From Sphingopyxis sp. H053 (GTDB lineage: Bacteria > Pseudomonadota > Alphaproteobacteria > Sphingomonadales > Sphingomonadaceae), in assembly GCF_001468225.1 (NCBI RefSeq), contig NZ_LNRU01000003.1, positions 186,001-250,000 of the forward strand: DNA of 64,000 nucleotides, read 5' to 3'. The translations under genes and the position numbers were made by a program. The notes beneath the pieces are model-generated. The model did not search any database, was not told the origin of the DNA, and saw only the letters and a program-made list of their open reading frames with translations. Each line of letters begins with the position of its first letter. The stretch's first letter is position 1. Below are positions 41,057 through 50,028 of the stretch, one piece after another.

Positions 41057-43006
41057 ATGAAGCTGTTGATCGCCCTCGCGCTCTCCTGCGCGCCCGTCGC
41101 CGCCCTTGCGCAGACCGTCGCGGCCGATACGCCCGGCAAGCTCGCCAGCGGCGTGCAATATGTCCAGCCCAAGGACTGGACCGCGTCGACGCAGGGCCCC
41201 GCGCTCGTCTTCACCTCGCCCGAAGGTGACCTGCGCATCGTCGTCGCCGAGATCGGAACCGCCGCCGATGCCGCGGATGCGGCCGCCAAGGCGTGGGCGG
41301 TCATCCGTCCGGGCGCCGTGCCGACGCAGCGCACCAGCACCGCCGCGCCCCCGGCCGACGGCTGGGACGAACGCGTGAGCTTCGCCTATGAAACGCTGCC
41401 GACCGAGCGCGCCGCGCGCTCCGCATCCGCGCTGCGCAAGGGCAGTGCCTGGACCGTGCTGATCGTCGACGGGTCGGCGGGCACCGCCGCCAAGCGGTCC
41501 GCCGCGATGTCGGTGGTTTCGCAGGGGCTTCGCCCCGCGGGTTTCCAGAAGGAAAGCTTCGCCGGCAAGACCGCGCACGAACTCACCCCCGAGCGCGTCA
41601 AGCTGCTCACCGACTTTGTCGAGGCGAGCCGTCAGGAGCTTGAGGTTCCCGGCGTCGGCTTCGCGCTGATCGATGACGGCAAAGTGCTGTGGCAGGGCGG
41701 CTTTGGCGTCCGCGCGCTCGGCTCGCCCGAAAAGGTCGACGAGCACACCAAGTTCATGATCGCCTCGAACACCAAGGGGATGACCACGCTACTCCTCTCG
41801 ACGCTCGCCGACGAGGGCAAGCTGCGATGGGACGAGAAGGTCGTCGACCTCTATCCCGAATTCCGGCTCGGCAACGACGAGGTCACCAAGTCGGTGCTCG
41901 TCAAGCATCTGATCTGCGCCTGCACCGGCCTGCCGCGCAAGGATTTCGGCTTCATCCTCGCCGACAAGGGCCAGCCCGCCGCCGACACCTTCAAGCAGCT
42001 CGCCGCGACGATGCCGACCAGCAAGTTCGGCGACCTGTTCCAGTATAACAATCAGCTCGCCTCGGCGGCGGGCTATGTCGGCGGGCATATTCTCTATCCG
42101 AAGATGGAGTTCGGCGCCGCCTATGACCGCGCGATGGAAGAAAAGGTCTTCAAGCCGCTCGGCATGAAGGACAGCAGCTTCGATTATGCCGAGGGCATGG
42201 CGGGCAACTGGGCGGCGCCGCACGGCCTCGACATCGACGGCAAGGTGACTTTGATGTCGAACGACTTCAACTGGTCGCCCTATCCTTACCGTCCTGCCGG
42301 CGCGGCCTTCTCCACGACCGCCGACATGGTCCGCTATGTCCAGCTCGAACTCGGCAAGGGCATGCTCGACGGCAAGCGCGTGGTGAGCGAAACCAACCTG
42401 CTCGCGCGGCGCGAGAAGGGCGTGCAGGTCGGACCCGACAGCTGGTACGGCATGGGGCTGTTCCAGCGCGACGCTTCGGGGGTGCAGGTCGTCACCCATG
42501 GCGGGACGCTTTTGGGCTATCACAGCACCTGGTTTGCGCTTCCCGAGTCGGGCGTCGGCATGGTGATCCTGACCAACAGCGATCCGGGCGCGTCGATGCT
42601 GGCGCCGACACTCCGCCGCCTGCTCGAAATACTCTATGACGGCCAGCCCGAGGCGGCGCGCGACATCACCGCGGCGGCGACGCGGATCAAGGCGCAGGCC
42701 AGTGCGAAGCGCGAGCGGCTGACCTATCCGGGCGATCCCGCGGTGCTCGCCAATCTTGCAGGCCATTATCGCGATCCGTCGGTCGGTCAGATCACGGTCA
42801 GCGAGAAGAACGGCCAGAAATGGATCAAGGCGGGCTTCGTCGAGGGACCGATCGCCACCCGCAAGAACGCCGACGGCAGCATGTCGATCGTCTCGGTCGG
42901 CCCGGGCAATATCGGCGTCGATGCACTCGTCGGGACGAAGGACGGCAAGCGCACGCTGAACATCAACGACGGCCAGCAGACCCAATATCTCTACGTTGAG
43001 GACTGA
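41057..43006 (+). CDS. secreted SxxK serine hydrolase with extra N- and C-terminal domains
   Basis: A 649-residue exported hydrolase with a signal peptide (about 1-18). Residues about 20-175 form an extra domain of unknown type. The catalytic domain follows (LEVPGVGFALIDDGKVLWQGGFG; SxxK in IASNTKGM; YxN-like QYNNQ; VTHGGTLLGYHS). A C-terminal beta domain of ~100 residues ends the protein. GAGGAG precedes the ATG, 12 nt after the upstream hydrolase, and a terminator lies immediately downstream. It is the second beta-lactamase-fold enzyme of the operon and only distantly similar to the first. Confidence 0.87.
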   Translation: MKLLIALALSCAPVAALAQTVAADTPGKLASGVQYVQPKDWTASTQGPALVFTSPEGDLRIVVAEIGTAADAADAAAKAWAVIRPGAVPTQRTSTAAPPADGWDERVSFAYETLPTERAARSASALRKGSAWTVLIVDGSAGTAAKRSAAMSVVSQGLRPAGFQKESFAGKTAHELTPERVKLLTDFVEASRQELEVPGVGFALIDDGKVLWQGGFGVRALGSPEKVDEHTKFMIASNTKGMTTLLLSTLADEGKLRWDEKVVDLYPEFRLGNDEVTKSVLVKHLICACTGLPRKDFGFILADKGQPAADTFKQLAATMPTSKFGDLFQYNNQLASAAGYVGGHILYPKMEFGAAYDRAMEEKVFKPLGMKDSSFDYAEGMAGNWAAPHGLDIDGKVTLMSNDFNWSPYPYRPAGAAFSTTADMVRYVQLELGKGMLDGKRVVSETNLLARREKGVQVGPDSWYGMGLFQRDASGVQVVTHGGTLLGYHSTWFALPESGVGMVILTNSDPGASMLAPTLRRLLEILYDGQPEAARDITAAATRIKAQASAKRERLTYPGDPAVLANLAGHYRDPSVGQITVSEKNGQKWIKAGFVEGPIATRKNADGSMSIVSVGPGNIGVDALVGTKDGKRTLNINDGQQTQYLYVED

Positions 43007-43013
43007 CCATCAG

Positions 43014-43048
43014 GGAGATTTCCGCATGGCCCGGCCGCGGAAATCTCC
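43014..43048. terminator. bidirectional terminator between convergent operons
   Basis: The perfect 12-bp arms GGAGATTTCCGC / GCGGAAATCTCC enclose an 11-nt loop, filling the gap between the convergent serine hydrolase and GH3 genes. Confidence 0.8.
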
Positions 43049-45577
43049 TCAATCGGCCGTCACGTCGATCTCGCGTTGCTGGCGAATATCGGCCGAGGAC
43101 GATCCGGCCATGATCCGGTAACGGCCGGGGACGACGCGCCACTGGCCGCGTTCGGCGTCGAATTGCGAAAAGGCACGGGGGTCGAGCGTCACGTTGACCG
43201 TCCGGCGGGCGCCGGGCGCGAGATCGACCTTGGCAAAGCCGCGCAGCGCGATCGGCGGATCGCCGGCGCCGGGCGCGAGCGGTGCGACATAGATCTGCAC
43301 CACTTCCTTGCCGGCGCGCTTGCCGGTGTTGCGCAGCGTGAGTTTCGCCGAAACGGCGTCGCCGCCCTTAGCGCGCGCGGGGGCCGACAGCGCCGAATAG
43401 GCGAAGCTGTTGTAGCTGAGCCCGTGGCCGAAGGCGAAAAGCGGCGTCACGCCCTTCGCGACATAGCCGCGGTAGCCGACGAGCAGCCGTTCGGAATAGG
43501 GCGTCTTGGCGCCCTTGAGGTTGATCATATCGTCCTCGGTCCGCGCCGGGAAGGTGACGGGCAGCTTGCCCGACGGATTGACCTTGCCCGTCAGCACGTT
43601 CGCGAGCGCCGCCGCGCCGCCCTCGCCCGGCAACCACATGTCGACGATCGCCGGTGCCTTGCCGGACCAGGGCATCGTCATCGCGGCGCCGGCGTTGACG
43701 ACGACCGCGGTTTTCGGATTGGCGGCGATGATCGCGTCGACGAGCTTGTTCTGCTCACCCGGCAGGTCGAGCGAGGTGCGGTCATAGCCCTCGCCCTCGG
43801 TCGTCGAGGAGGAGCCGACGAACACCAGCGCGGCATCCGCGCCGCGCGCCGCCGCAACTGCCTCGTCGAACGAGGGCAGCGGCTCGCGAATGCCGAAGCT
43901 CAGATATTCATAGGGTGTCTGGCCGTTCACATAATCGAGCCGGATCGGATAGCTCCGCCCCGCTTCGAGTTGGACCGACACCGTCCGGCGCGGGATCGGG
44001 AAGCCGAGCACGTCGCGGATATCGGGCTTCGACGCGCTTGATTTCGACAGCACGGTCTTGCCGTCGAGCGTGATCGTCGCATTGCCGGTGCCGCGCGTGC
44101 TGAATTCATAGGTGCCGCTCTTGTCGGGCCAGAACAGCCCTTCCCAGCGGAACGCCGCATAACCCGTCACCTGCGGTCCGGCGATATTGCCGCTGATCCG
44201 CTTGAGAAAACTTGTCGCGGTTTCGCGCTTCACCGGCTCGCCGCTCATATCGGCGTTGGCGTAATAGGTCGCCGCGAGGCCGGTGACGCTGCGGTCGTTG
44301 CCGGGGCTGAACAGCTTGGCGTTTGCGCCCGGCGGGGTCTCTTCATTGTCGACGCCGCGCGCGTAGTCGATCCTCACACCCGGGAGGGCGGCCTTGAGCG
44401 CCGCGAGCGGTGTGCTCGTCTCGAACGGCACCACCGCCGAGCTGCCGCCGCCCTGGATGCGTACGACGTCGGCGTTCGGGCCGATGACAGCGAGCGACTT
44501 GATCGACGCCGGCAGAGGGAGGACGCCGCTGTTCTTGAGCAGGACGATCGCCTCTTCGGCGGCGCTCTGCGCGAGCGCGGCATTGCGCGGCATCTGTTCG
44601 GCGACCGGACGCGCGACACCGCGTTCGAGCGCGCCGCTGCGCACGATCAGCCGCACCATACGGCGCGCATTGTCGTCGAGTTGCGCCGCCGTGACCTTGC
44701 CCTCCTCGACCGCCTTCTTGAGCTTCGGCCCGAAATGGTTCGGCGGCCCCGGCATTTCGAGATCCATGCCGGCATTGACCGTCGTCGCGGTCGAATGGAC
44801 CGCGCCCCAGTCGGAGACGACAAAGCCTTTATAGCCCCATTCACTCTTGAGCAGGTCGGTGAGCAGCCAGCGGTTCTCGGCCGCGTGGGTGCCGTTGATC
44901 TTGTTGTACGCCGCCATCACCGACCAGGGATCGCCCTGTTTGATCACGGTCTCGAACGCCGGGAGGTAGATTTCGCGCAGCGTGCGCGGGTCGACCACCG
45001 AGTCGACGATGAAGCGGTTGGTTTCCTGATTGTTCGCGGCGAAATGCTTGAGCGAAACGCCGATGCCCGCACCTTGCGCACCCTTCACATAGCCGAGCCC
45101 GATCTGACCCGCCAAATAAGGGTCTTCGGAATAGGTTTCGAAATTGCGGCCCCAGCGCGGGGTGCGCACGATGTTGACCGTCGGCGCGAGCAGCACGTCG
45201 GCGCCATGCGCGAGCGTTTCCTTGCCGATCGCCGCGCCGACCTTCGCCGTAAGATCGGGGTTCCACGTCGCCGCCATCGCGACGCCGACGGGGAAGACCG
45301 TCGCGGGCTTGCCCTCGGGCGAGCGCACCCCGGTCGGCCCGTCGGTCATGCGGATCGAGGGGATGCCGAGCCGTGGAATCGGGTTCAGCGTCATCGACGA
45401 TTCGCCCGCGAGCAGCAGGATTTTCTCGTCCTGCGTCAGCCGCGCCATCAGGTCGTCGACGCGCGCTTCGAGCGGCGCCGATTTGTCCTTGTAGATCATA
45501 TCCTGCGCCTGTGCGCCGGACAGCGCCACCGTGGAGGACAGCAAACTTGCCGCCAGATAGGCTGTCCGGCTCTTCAT
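43049..45577 (-). CDS. GH3 family beta-glucosidase with PA14 domain
   Basis: An 842-residue exported retaining glycosidase with a signal peptide (about 1-25). The N-terminal TIM barrel has RMTDGPTGVR, RTPRWGRNFETYSEDPYL, SLKHFAANNQE and the nucleophile Asp in GFVVSDWGAVHST. A PA14 domain is inserted in the second domain (TYYANADMSGEP to about 560). The acid/base region is SSTTEGEGYDRTSL. The C-terminal fibronectin-III-like domain has FGHGLSY and KEVVQIYVAP. GH3 enzymes of this layout remove terminal beta-glucose, sometimes from flavonoid or saponin glycosides. The ATG overlaps the upstream stop (TGATG). Confidence 0.94.
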   Translation of the reverse strand: MKSRTAYLAASLLSSTVALSGAQAQDMIYKDKSAPLEARVDDLMARLTQDEKILLLAGESSMTLNPIPRLGIPSIRMTDGPTGVRSPEGKPATVFPVGVAMAATWNPDLTAKVGAAIGKETLAHGADVLLAPTVNIVRTPRWGRNFETYSEDPYLAGQIGLGYVKGAQGAGIGVSLKHFAANNQETNRFIVDSVVDPRTLREIYLPAFETVIKQGDPWSVMAAYNKINGTHAAENRWLLTDLLKSEWGYKGFVVSDWGAVHSTATTVNAGMDLEMPGPPNHFGPKLKKAVEEGKVTAAQLDDNARRMVRLIVRSGALERGVARPVAEQMPRNAALAQSAAEEAIVLLKNSGVLPLPASIKSLAVIGPNADVVRIQGGGSSAVVPFETSTPLAALKAALPGVRIDYARGVDNEETPPGANAKLFSPGNDRSVTGLAATYYANADMSGEPVKRETATSFLKRISGNIAGPQVTGYAAFRWEGLFWPDKSGTYEFSTRGTGNATITLDGKTVLSKSSASKPDIRDVLGFPIPRRTVSVQLEAGRSYPIRLDYVNGQTPYEYLSFGIREPLPSFDEAVAAARGADAALVFVGSSSTTEGEGYDRTSLDLPGEQNKLVDAIIAANPKTAVVVNAGAAMTMPWSGKAPAIVDMWLPGEGGAAALANVLTGKVNPSGKLPVTFPARTEDDMINLKGAKTPYSERLLVGYRGYVAKGVTPLFAFGHGLSYNSFAYSALSAPARAKGGDAVSAKLTLRNTGKRAGKEVVQIYVAPLAPGAGDPPIALRGFAKVDLAPGARRTVNVTLDPRAFSQFDAERGQWRVVPGRYRIMAGSSSADIRQQREIDVTAD

Positions 45578-45900
45578 CACTTGATCTCCGCCAGATCCTT
45601 GGCGGTCGCGGCGAGCATCTCGTCGGTGATCTTGCCGTTCGAATAGGGCTGGAGCTGGGTCAGGCTGATCGCCTTGAACATCTCATATTCGGGCAATGCG
45701 ATCATACCGGGGAAATGCTTTTCGATCACCGCCTTGCCCTTTTCGTCGGCGACGATGTCCTGCAGCGGGGTGTCGAGGTTGAATTTCGCGTCGCTTGCTG
45801 GCGCAGCCGGTGCGGGCGCTGCGGGCGCAGGCGCGGGGGTCGCCTGGGCAAAAGCGGGGGCGGCGGCCATCAGCGCCGCAACAAATATGGCAGTTTTCAT
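45577..45900 (-). CDS. small secreted Ala/Pro-rich protein
   Basis: A 107-residue protein with signal peptide (about 1-19), an Ala/Pro linker and a ~65-residue folded part. That part begins [19 protein letters not shown] and contains [21 protein letters not shown] and [18 protein letters not shown] recall similar small proteins and C-terminal modules beside sphingomonad glycosidases, without known function. Overlaps of 4 nt with the ligase upstream and 3 nt with GH3 downstream show tight co-translation. A helper role for the GH3 enzyme is inferred only from position. Confidence 0.75.
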   Translation of the reverse strand: MKTAIFVAALMAAAPAFAQATPAPAPAAPAPAAPASDAKFNLDTPLQDIVADEKGKAVIEKHFPGMIALPEYEMFKAISLTQLQPYSNGKITDEMLAATAKDLAEIK

Positions 45901-47573
45901 TGTGCTTCTTCCTTTCCGAGATCGGCGACCATCGCCTCTCTGATCAGATATTTCTGGACTTTTCCCGTCACCGTGGTGGGGAATTCACCGACGATACGCA
46001 CGTAGCGCGGGACTTTATAGTGGGCGATCTGGCCGCGGCAGAACTCGCGTATATCGTCCGCGCCGACGTCCGCCCCAGGCTTCAAACGCACCCATGCGCA
46101 CAGCTCTTCGCCCATGCGCTCGTCGGGAATGCCGACCACCGCGACGTCCTCGACCGCGGGGTGGCGATAGAGATAATCCTCGACCTCGCGCGGGTAGATA
46201 TTCTCGCCGCCGCGGATCACCATATCCTTGAGGCGGCCGACGATATTGCCATAACCTTCGGCATCGATCGTCGCGAGGTCGCCCGAGTGCATCCAGCCGT
46301 CGGCGTCGATCGAATCCGCGGTGCGTTCGGGCTCGTCCCAATAGCCGATCATCACCGAATAGCCGCGCGTGCAGAGCTCGCCGGGTTCGCCCGAGGGGAC
46401 GATGTTGCCGCCCGCATCGACGATCTTGCATTCGAGGTGCGGCTGCACGCGGCCGATCGAGCCGACGCGGCGCTCGAACGGATCGTCGGGCGCGGTCTGG
46501 AAACTCACCGGGCTGGTTTCGGTCATCCCATAGGCGATCGTCACGTCGCGCATGTTGAGCCGTTCGACCACCTGCCGCATCAGCGGCTCGGGACAGATCG
46601 CGCCCGCCATGCAGCCGGTGCGCAGCGACGAGACGTCGAATTTGTCGAAATCGGGATGCGCGAGCAGCGCAATGAACATCGTCGGCACGCCGTAGAGCGC
46701 CGTGCAGCGTTCGGCCTCGACCGCGCGTAGCACTGCATCGGGATCGAAACCCTCCGACGGATAGATCATCGCGGCGCCGTGGGTGATGCTGGCGAGGTTG
46801 CCCATCACCATGCCGAAGCAATGATAGAGCGGCACCGGGATGCAGATGCGGTCGCCCTGCCCCAGCCCCTGCGTGCGGCCGACGAAATAGCCGTTGTTGA
46901 GGATGTTGCGATGGCTGAGCGTCGCGCCCTTGGGCAGGCCGGTGGTGCCGCTGGTGAACTGGATGTTGATCGCGTCGTTGGGGTCGAGCGTCGGCCCGAT
47001 CGCGGCGAGGCGCTGGCGGTCGGCTTCGGTCGCCAGCCCCGCCGCATCGTCGAAGCGCAGCCAGCCCGCACGCGCGTCCGCACCGATCAAGATCAGCGAG
47101 CGCAGCGTCGGCAGGCGCGCGGCGCGAAGCTCGCCCGGCGTGCTCGCGGCAACTTCGGGCGCGAGCTCTTCGATCATCGCCGGATAGTCGCTCGTCTTGA
47201 AGCTGGTAGCCGCGACCAGCGCCGACAGCCCGACCTTGTTGATCGTATATTCGACTTCGGAGAGGCGATAGGCGGGATTGATCGTGACGAGGATCAGCCC
47301 GGCGCGCGCCGCGGCGAACTGGGTCAGCGTCCATTCGACGCAATTGGGCGCCCATATGCCGATCCGGTCGCCGGGATTGAGACCGAGCGCGAGCAGCCCC
47401 GCCGCGAAGGCGTCGGATCGTTCGAGCAGTTCGGCGAAATTCCAGCGAATGCCCTGCGTGACCGAAACGAGCGCGTCGCTTGTCCCCCAACGCGCCGCGG
47501 CGAGCGCGAGCGCGTCGCCGATTGTGTGTTCGATCAACGGGGGTTCGGTTGCTCCGTGAACATGGCTCGTCAT
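45897..47573 (-). CDS. AMP-binding acyl/aryl-CoA synthetase
   Basis: A 558-residue ANL-superfamily ligase that activates a carboxylate as adenylate, then CoA thioester. The P-loop motif is [16 protein letters not shown]. Other motifs are [47 protein letters not shown] and the catalytic Lys in TVTGKVQKY. General sequence features fit medium/long-chain fatty acyl ligases, but sitting inside a glycosidase/esterase operon suggests the acid released by those esterases, such as a hydroxycinnamate, may be its substrate. It has no signal peptide. It overlaps both neighbours by 4 nt. Confidence 0.88.
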   Translation of the reverse strand: MTSHVHGATEPPLIEHTIGDALALAAARWGTSDALVSVTQGIRWNFAELLERSDAFAAGLLALGLNPGDRIGIWAPNCVEWTLTQFAAARAGLILVTINPAYRLSEVEYTINKVGLSALVAATSFKTSDYPAMIEELAPEVAASTPGELRAARLPTLRSLILIGADARAGWLRFDDAAGLATEADRQRLAAIGPTLDPNDAINIQFTSGTTGLPKGATLSHRNILNNGYFVGRTQGLGQGDRICIPVPLYHCFGMVMGNLASITHGAAMIYPSEGFDPDAVLRAVEAERCTALYGVPTMFIALLAHPDFDKFDVSSLRTGCMAGAICPEPLMRQVVERLNMRDVTIAYGMTETSPVSFQTAPDDPFERRVGSIGRVQPHLECKIVDAGGNIVPSGEPGELCTRGYSVMIGYWDEPERTADSIDADGWMHSGDLATIDAEGYGNIVGRLKDMVIRGGENIYPREVEDYLYRHPAVEDVAVVGIPDERMGEELCAWVRLKPGADVGADDIREFCRGQIAHYKVPRYVRIVGEFPTTVTGKVQKYLIREAMVADLGKEEAQ

Positions 47574-49168
47574 TTTCCGGGTGCCTCGCATGTAAAGCTC
47601 GCCGCATCGTCGGTCGAACCCTTACTGTCCCATTTCGCGACCTTGGGGAATGCACAGAGCGGCCGCGTCCGCCCTGCCTTTGCGGGGAGGCCGATATAGG
47701 CGAACAGGTCGTTGTCATATTTGGTCGCGATGATCCGTTCGGGCGCAGCACCGCCCTGCCGCCAGCCGTCGAGCGCCGCCAGCGGATCGAAGTTGTTTGG
47801 CCCCGGCCCGCCAAGACAGTGCGACATGCCGGGAACCATGAACAGGCGCACCGAGGTCGATGCAGCCTTCGGGTTCGCCGCGACGAGACGCTCATAATAA
47901 TCGACGGTGTTCTGCGCCGGAATCCCGGCGTCGTTCCAGCCGTGGTACAGGATCAGCTTGCCGCCGCGCTTGTAGAAGGCGCCGAGGTCGGTGCGGTCGG
48001 CGTCGAGATCGCCGCCGACGCGTGTCTTCGCCAGCGCATAGTCGCGCTCGAGATTGAAGTCAGCGAGCTGCCAGTCGGGATTGGCGTGGACGAAATAACG
48101 GAAAAAGGCGGTGCCGAACTTTACATGCTGCGACGTCTTGCCGGTCAGCCATTGCGACCAGGTTCCGGCTTCGGCCTCGGCGCCCGGCGCGAAGCCCGGG
48201 TAGAAGCTTTTGCCATCGGCGCTTTTCGCACCCTCGTAGAACAGCTTCGCGGTCGCGACTTCGCCCGGCGTCAGGCAATCGGCCCCATCGCCGCCCTTGC
48301 ACGCGAGCTGCGCGGGATCGAAGTGACAGACGCGCGGATCGTCGATCACGCCGTCCTTCACGCCGTCGAGCGCGTCGCATTGGCCGAGCGATGCCGTCTG
48401 GAGCAGCTTGAGCTTGGCCATGGACAGGTCGCCGCCGGGTTTGTTCGCTGCGACCGCATTATTCGCGAAGGCGCTCGCCATGCGCGTCCATGGCATTGCG
48501 GGAGCGCCCGCGATGATCGCGTCATAATCGGCGGGGTAACGCTGCGCGAGGGTCAGCGCCTGCCGCCCGCCGTCCGAACAGCCGTGAAAATAGCTCGCGG
48601 CGAGCGGGTTTTCATAAAAGGCCGCGATCACCTGTTTCGCGGTCTCGGCGCCGACATGATTGGCGCGCCAGCCATAGTCGCGGATCTTTTCGGGCGCGTT
48701 CAGCGCCCAGCTCGCGTCGACATCGGCCTCGCTGACATGCCCCATGTCGGTGCCGACCGCGGCATAGCCTTTCTGCACCGCGCCGCGCATCAACAGCGAG
48801 GGCAGCAGCATGTTCGCGCCGAAGCCGCCATTGCCCGCACCGAGCAGCTTGCCGTTCCAGCCCGCGCGTTCGGGCAACCACACCTCGACCTTGATCGACG
48901 ATCCGGGCACCGGCGACAGCGTCGCCTGCACGCGGCAGAAGGCGGCGGGGGCCGGAAGGCCGGGTTTGCCGGCCTCCAAATTGACCATCGCGCCGCCCGC
49001 AAGCGAGGTCGCGGCATCGACCTTGCCGTCCTTCAGCGCAAGACCGTTCAGCGCTTCGCAGCTTCCGACCTTTTGGGCGACCGGCGTGGGGGCCGGTGCA
49101 GGTTCGTTCGCGGTGCAGCCCGCGAGCAGCGATCCGCCAGCGAGCAGGAGGAATGATGCGGCCCTCAT
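47570..49168 (-). CDS. tannase/feruloyl esterase family lipoprotein
   Basis: A 532-residue exported esterase with lipobox [12 protein letters not shown], so membrane-anchored. The family's CS-D-HC signature is complete: [13 protein letters not shown] (Cys-Ser nucleophile), [10 protein letters not shown] (Asp) and [10 protein letters not shown] (His-Cys), the two cysteines forming the bridging disulfide. Calcium-site-like region [19 protein letters not shown] is also typical. It hydrolyses esters of gallic, ferulic or related aromatic acids in known members. It overlaps the ligase gene (ATGA), which could use the released acid. I use the ATG at 49168, where the signal peptide starts. Confidence 0.92.
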   Translation of the reverse strand: MRAASFLLLAGGSLLAGCTANEPAPAPTPVAQKVGSCEALNGLALKDGKVDAATSLAGGAMVNLEAGKPGLPAPAAFCRVQATLSPVPGSSIKVEVWLPERAGWNGKLLGAGNGGFGANMLLPSLLMRGAVQKGYAAVGTDMGHVSEADVDASWALNAPEKIRDYGWRANHVGAETAKQVIAAFYENPLAASYFHGCSDGGRQALTLAQRYPADYDAIIAGAPAMPWTRMASAFANNAVAANKPGGDLSMAKLKLLQTASLGQCDALDGVKDGVIDDPRVCHFDPAQLACKGGDGADCLTPGEVATAKLFYEGAKSADGKSFYPGFAPGAEAEAGTWSQWLTGKTSQHVKFGTAFFRYFVHANPDWQLADFNLERDYALAKTRVGGDLDADRTDLGAFYKRGGKLILYHGWNDAGIPAQNTVDYYERLVAANPKAASTSVRLFMVPGMSHCLGGPGPNNFDPLAALDGWRQGGAAPERIIATKYDNDLFAYIGLPAKAGRTRPLCAFPKVAKWDSKGSTDDAASFTCEAPGK

Positions 49169-50028
49169 TTGCCGATCAGTCCCTGGCCGCGCATCCACGT
49201 CGCCATCGCGTCGGTCCACGCGTCGCTCGGTTTGCCGCTCTTCTTCATGCCGAAACCATGGCCTCCGCTCTCGTATGTGACGATCGTGCTGCTCGCGCCC
49301 GCGCCCTTCCACGCTGCCGCAAGGCGGACGCTATCGGCATACGCCAGCTTGTCGTCCTTCGCCGCCGCGACGAACAGCGGCGGCGCCTTCCTGGGTACCG
49401 CGATCGCGTGGGGCAGCAGGCCGGGGTAGATGGCGATCGCGAAATCGGGACGGCTGGCGGGCTTGTTCGCCGCCAGCGTCCACACGGTCACCGCGCCGCC
49501 CGCCGAAAAGCCCATCAGCCCGACTCGGTTCGCCTTGATGCCATAGCGAACGGCGTTCTTGCGCACCCACTTCACCGCATTCTCGCCGTCGGCGGTCGCG
49601 AGCGGGCGCAGCGGCTCGACCGCGGTGCGCAAGGAGGGGAGATTGGCGAGGTAACGCATCATCTGGAGCGGAAAATCGGCGCCGGTTTCGAGCAGGCGAT
49701 ATTTGAGCACGAAGGCGGTGACGCCCTGGCTGTTCAGCCATTTGGCAACCGCCTCGCCCTCATTGTCAATCGACAGCATGTGAAAGCCGCCGCCGGGCGC
49801 GACGATCACCGCGGTGCCGTTGGGCTTTTCGGCGACATAGGGGGTGAGCGTCGCGTCGGACACGTTGCGCACGATCGTGCCGAACGGCCCTGTTTCGCGC
49901 ACCTCCTTCGAGGTCGCGGGCACCGGGTCCGACGACAGACGGATCACCTCCCACGCGCAGGCGGGGATTGCGACGATGGCAAGCGCACCGGCGATGGCGG
50001 CGGAGAGGCGCATGGTCATGACTTTCAT
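49165..50028 (-). CDS. alpha/beta hydrolase (BD-FAE / acetyl esterase-like)
   Basis: A 287-residue exported alpha/beta hydrolase with signal peptide ending near ACAWE. The oxyanion region is AVIVAPGGGFHMLS, the nucleophile elbow GLMGFSAGGAV, the acid likely in AAAKDDKLAYAD and His in YESGGHGFGM. Such enzymes deacylate carbohydrate esters, for example acetyl or feruloyl groups. It is coupled by overlaps to the type-B esterase upstream (TAATG) and the tannase-family gene downstream. Confidence 0.86.
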   Translation of the reverse strand: MKVMTMRLSAAIAGALAIVAIPACAWEVIRLSSDPVPATSKEVRETGPFGTIVRNVSDATLTPYVAEKPNGTAVIVAPGGGFHMLSIDNEGEAVAKWLNSQGVTAFVLKYRLLETGADFPLQMMRYLANLPSLRTAVEPLRPLATADGENAVKWVRKNAVRYGIKANRVGLMGFSAGGAVTVWTLAANKPASRPDFAIAIYPGLLPHAIAVPRKAPPLFVAAAKDDKLAYADSVRLAAAWKGAGASSTIVTYESGGHGFGMKKSGKPSDAWTDAMATWMRGQGLIGK

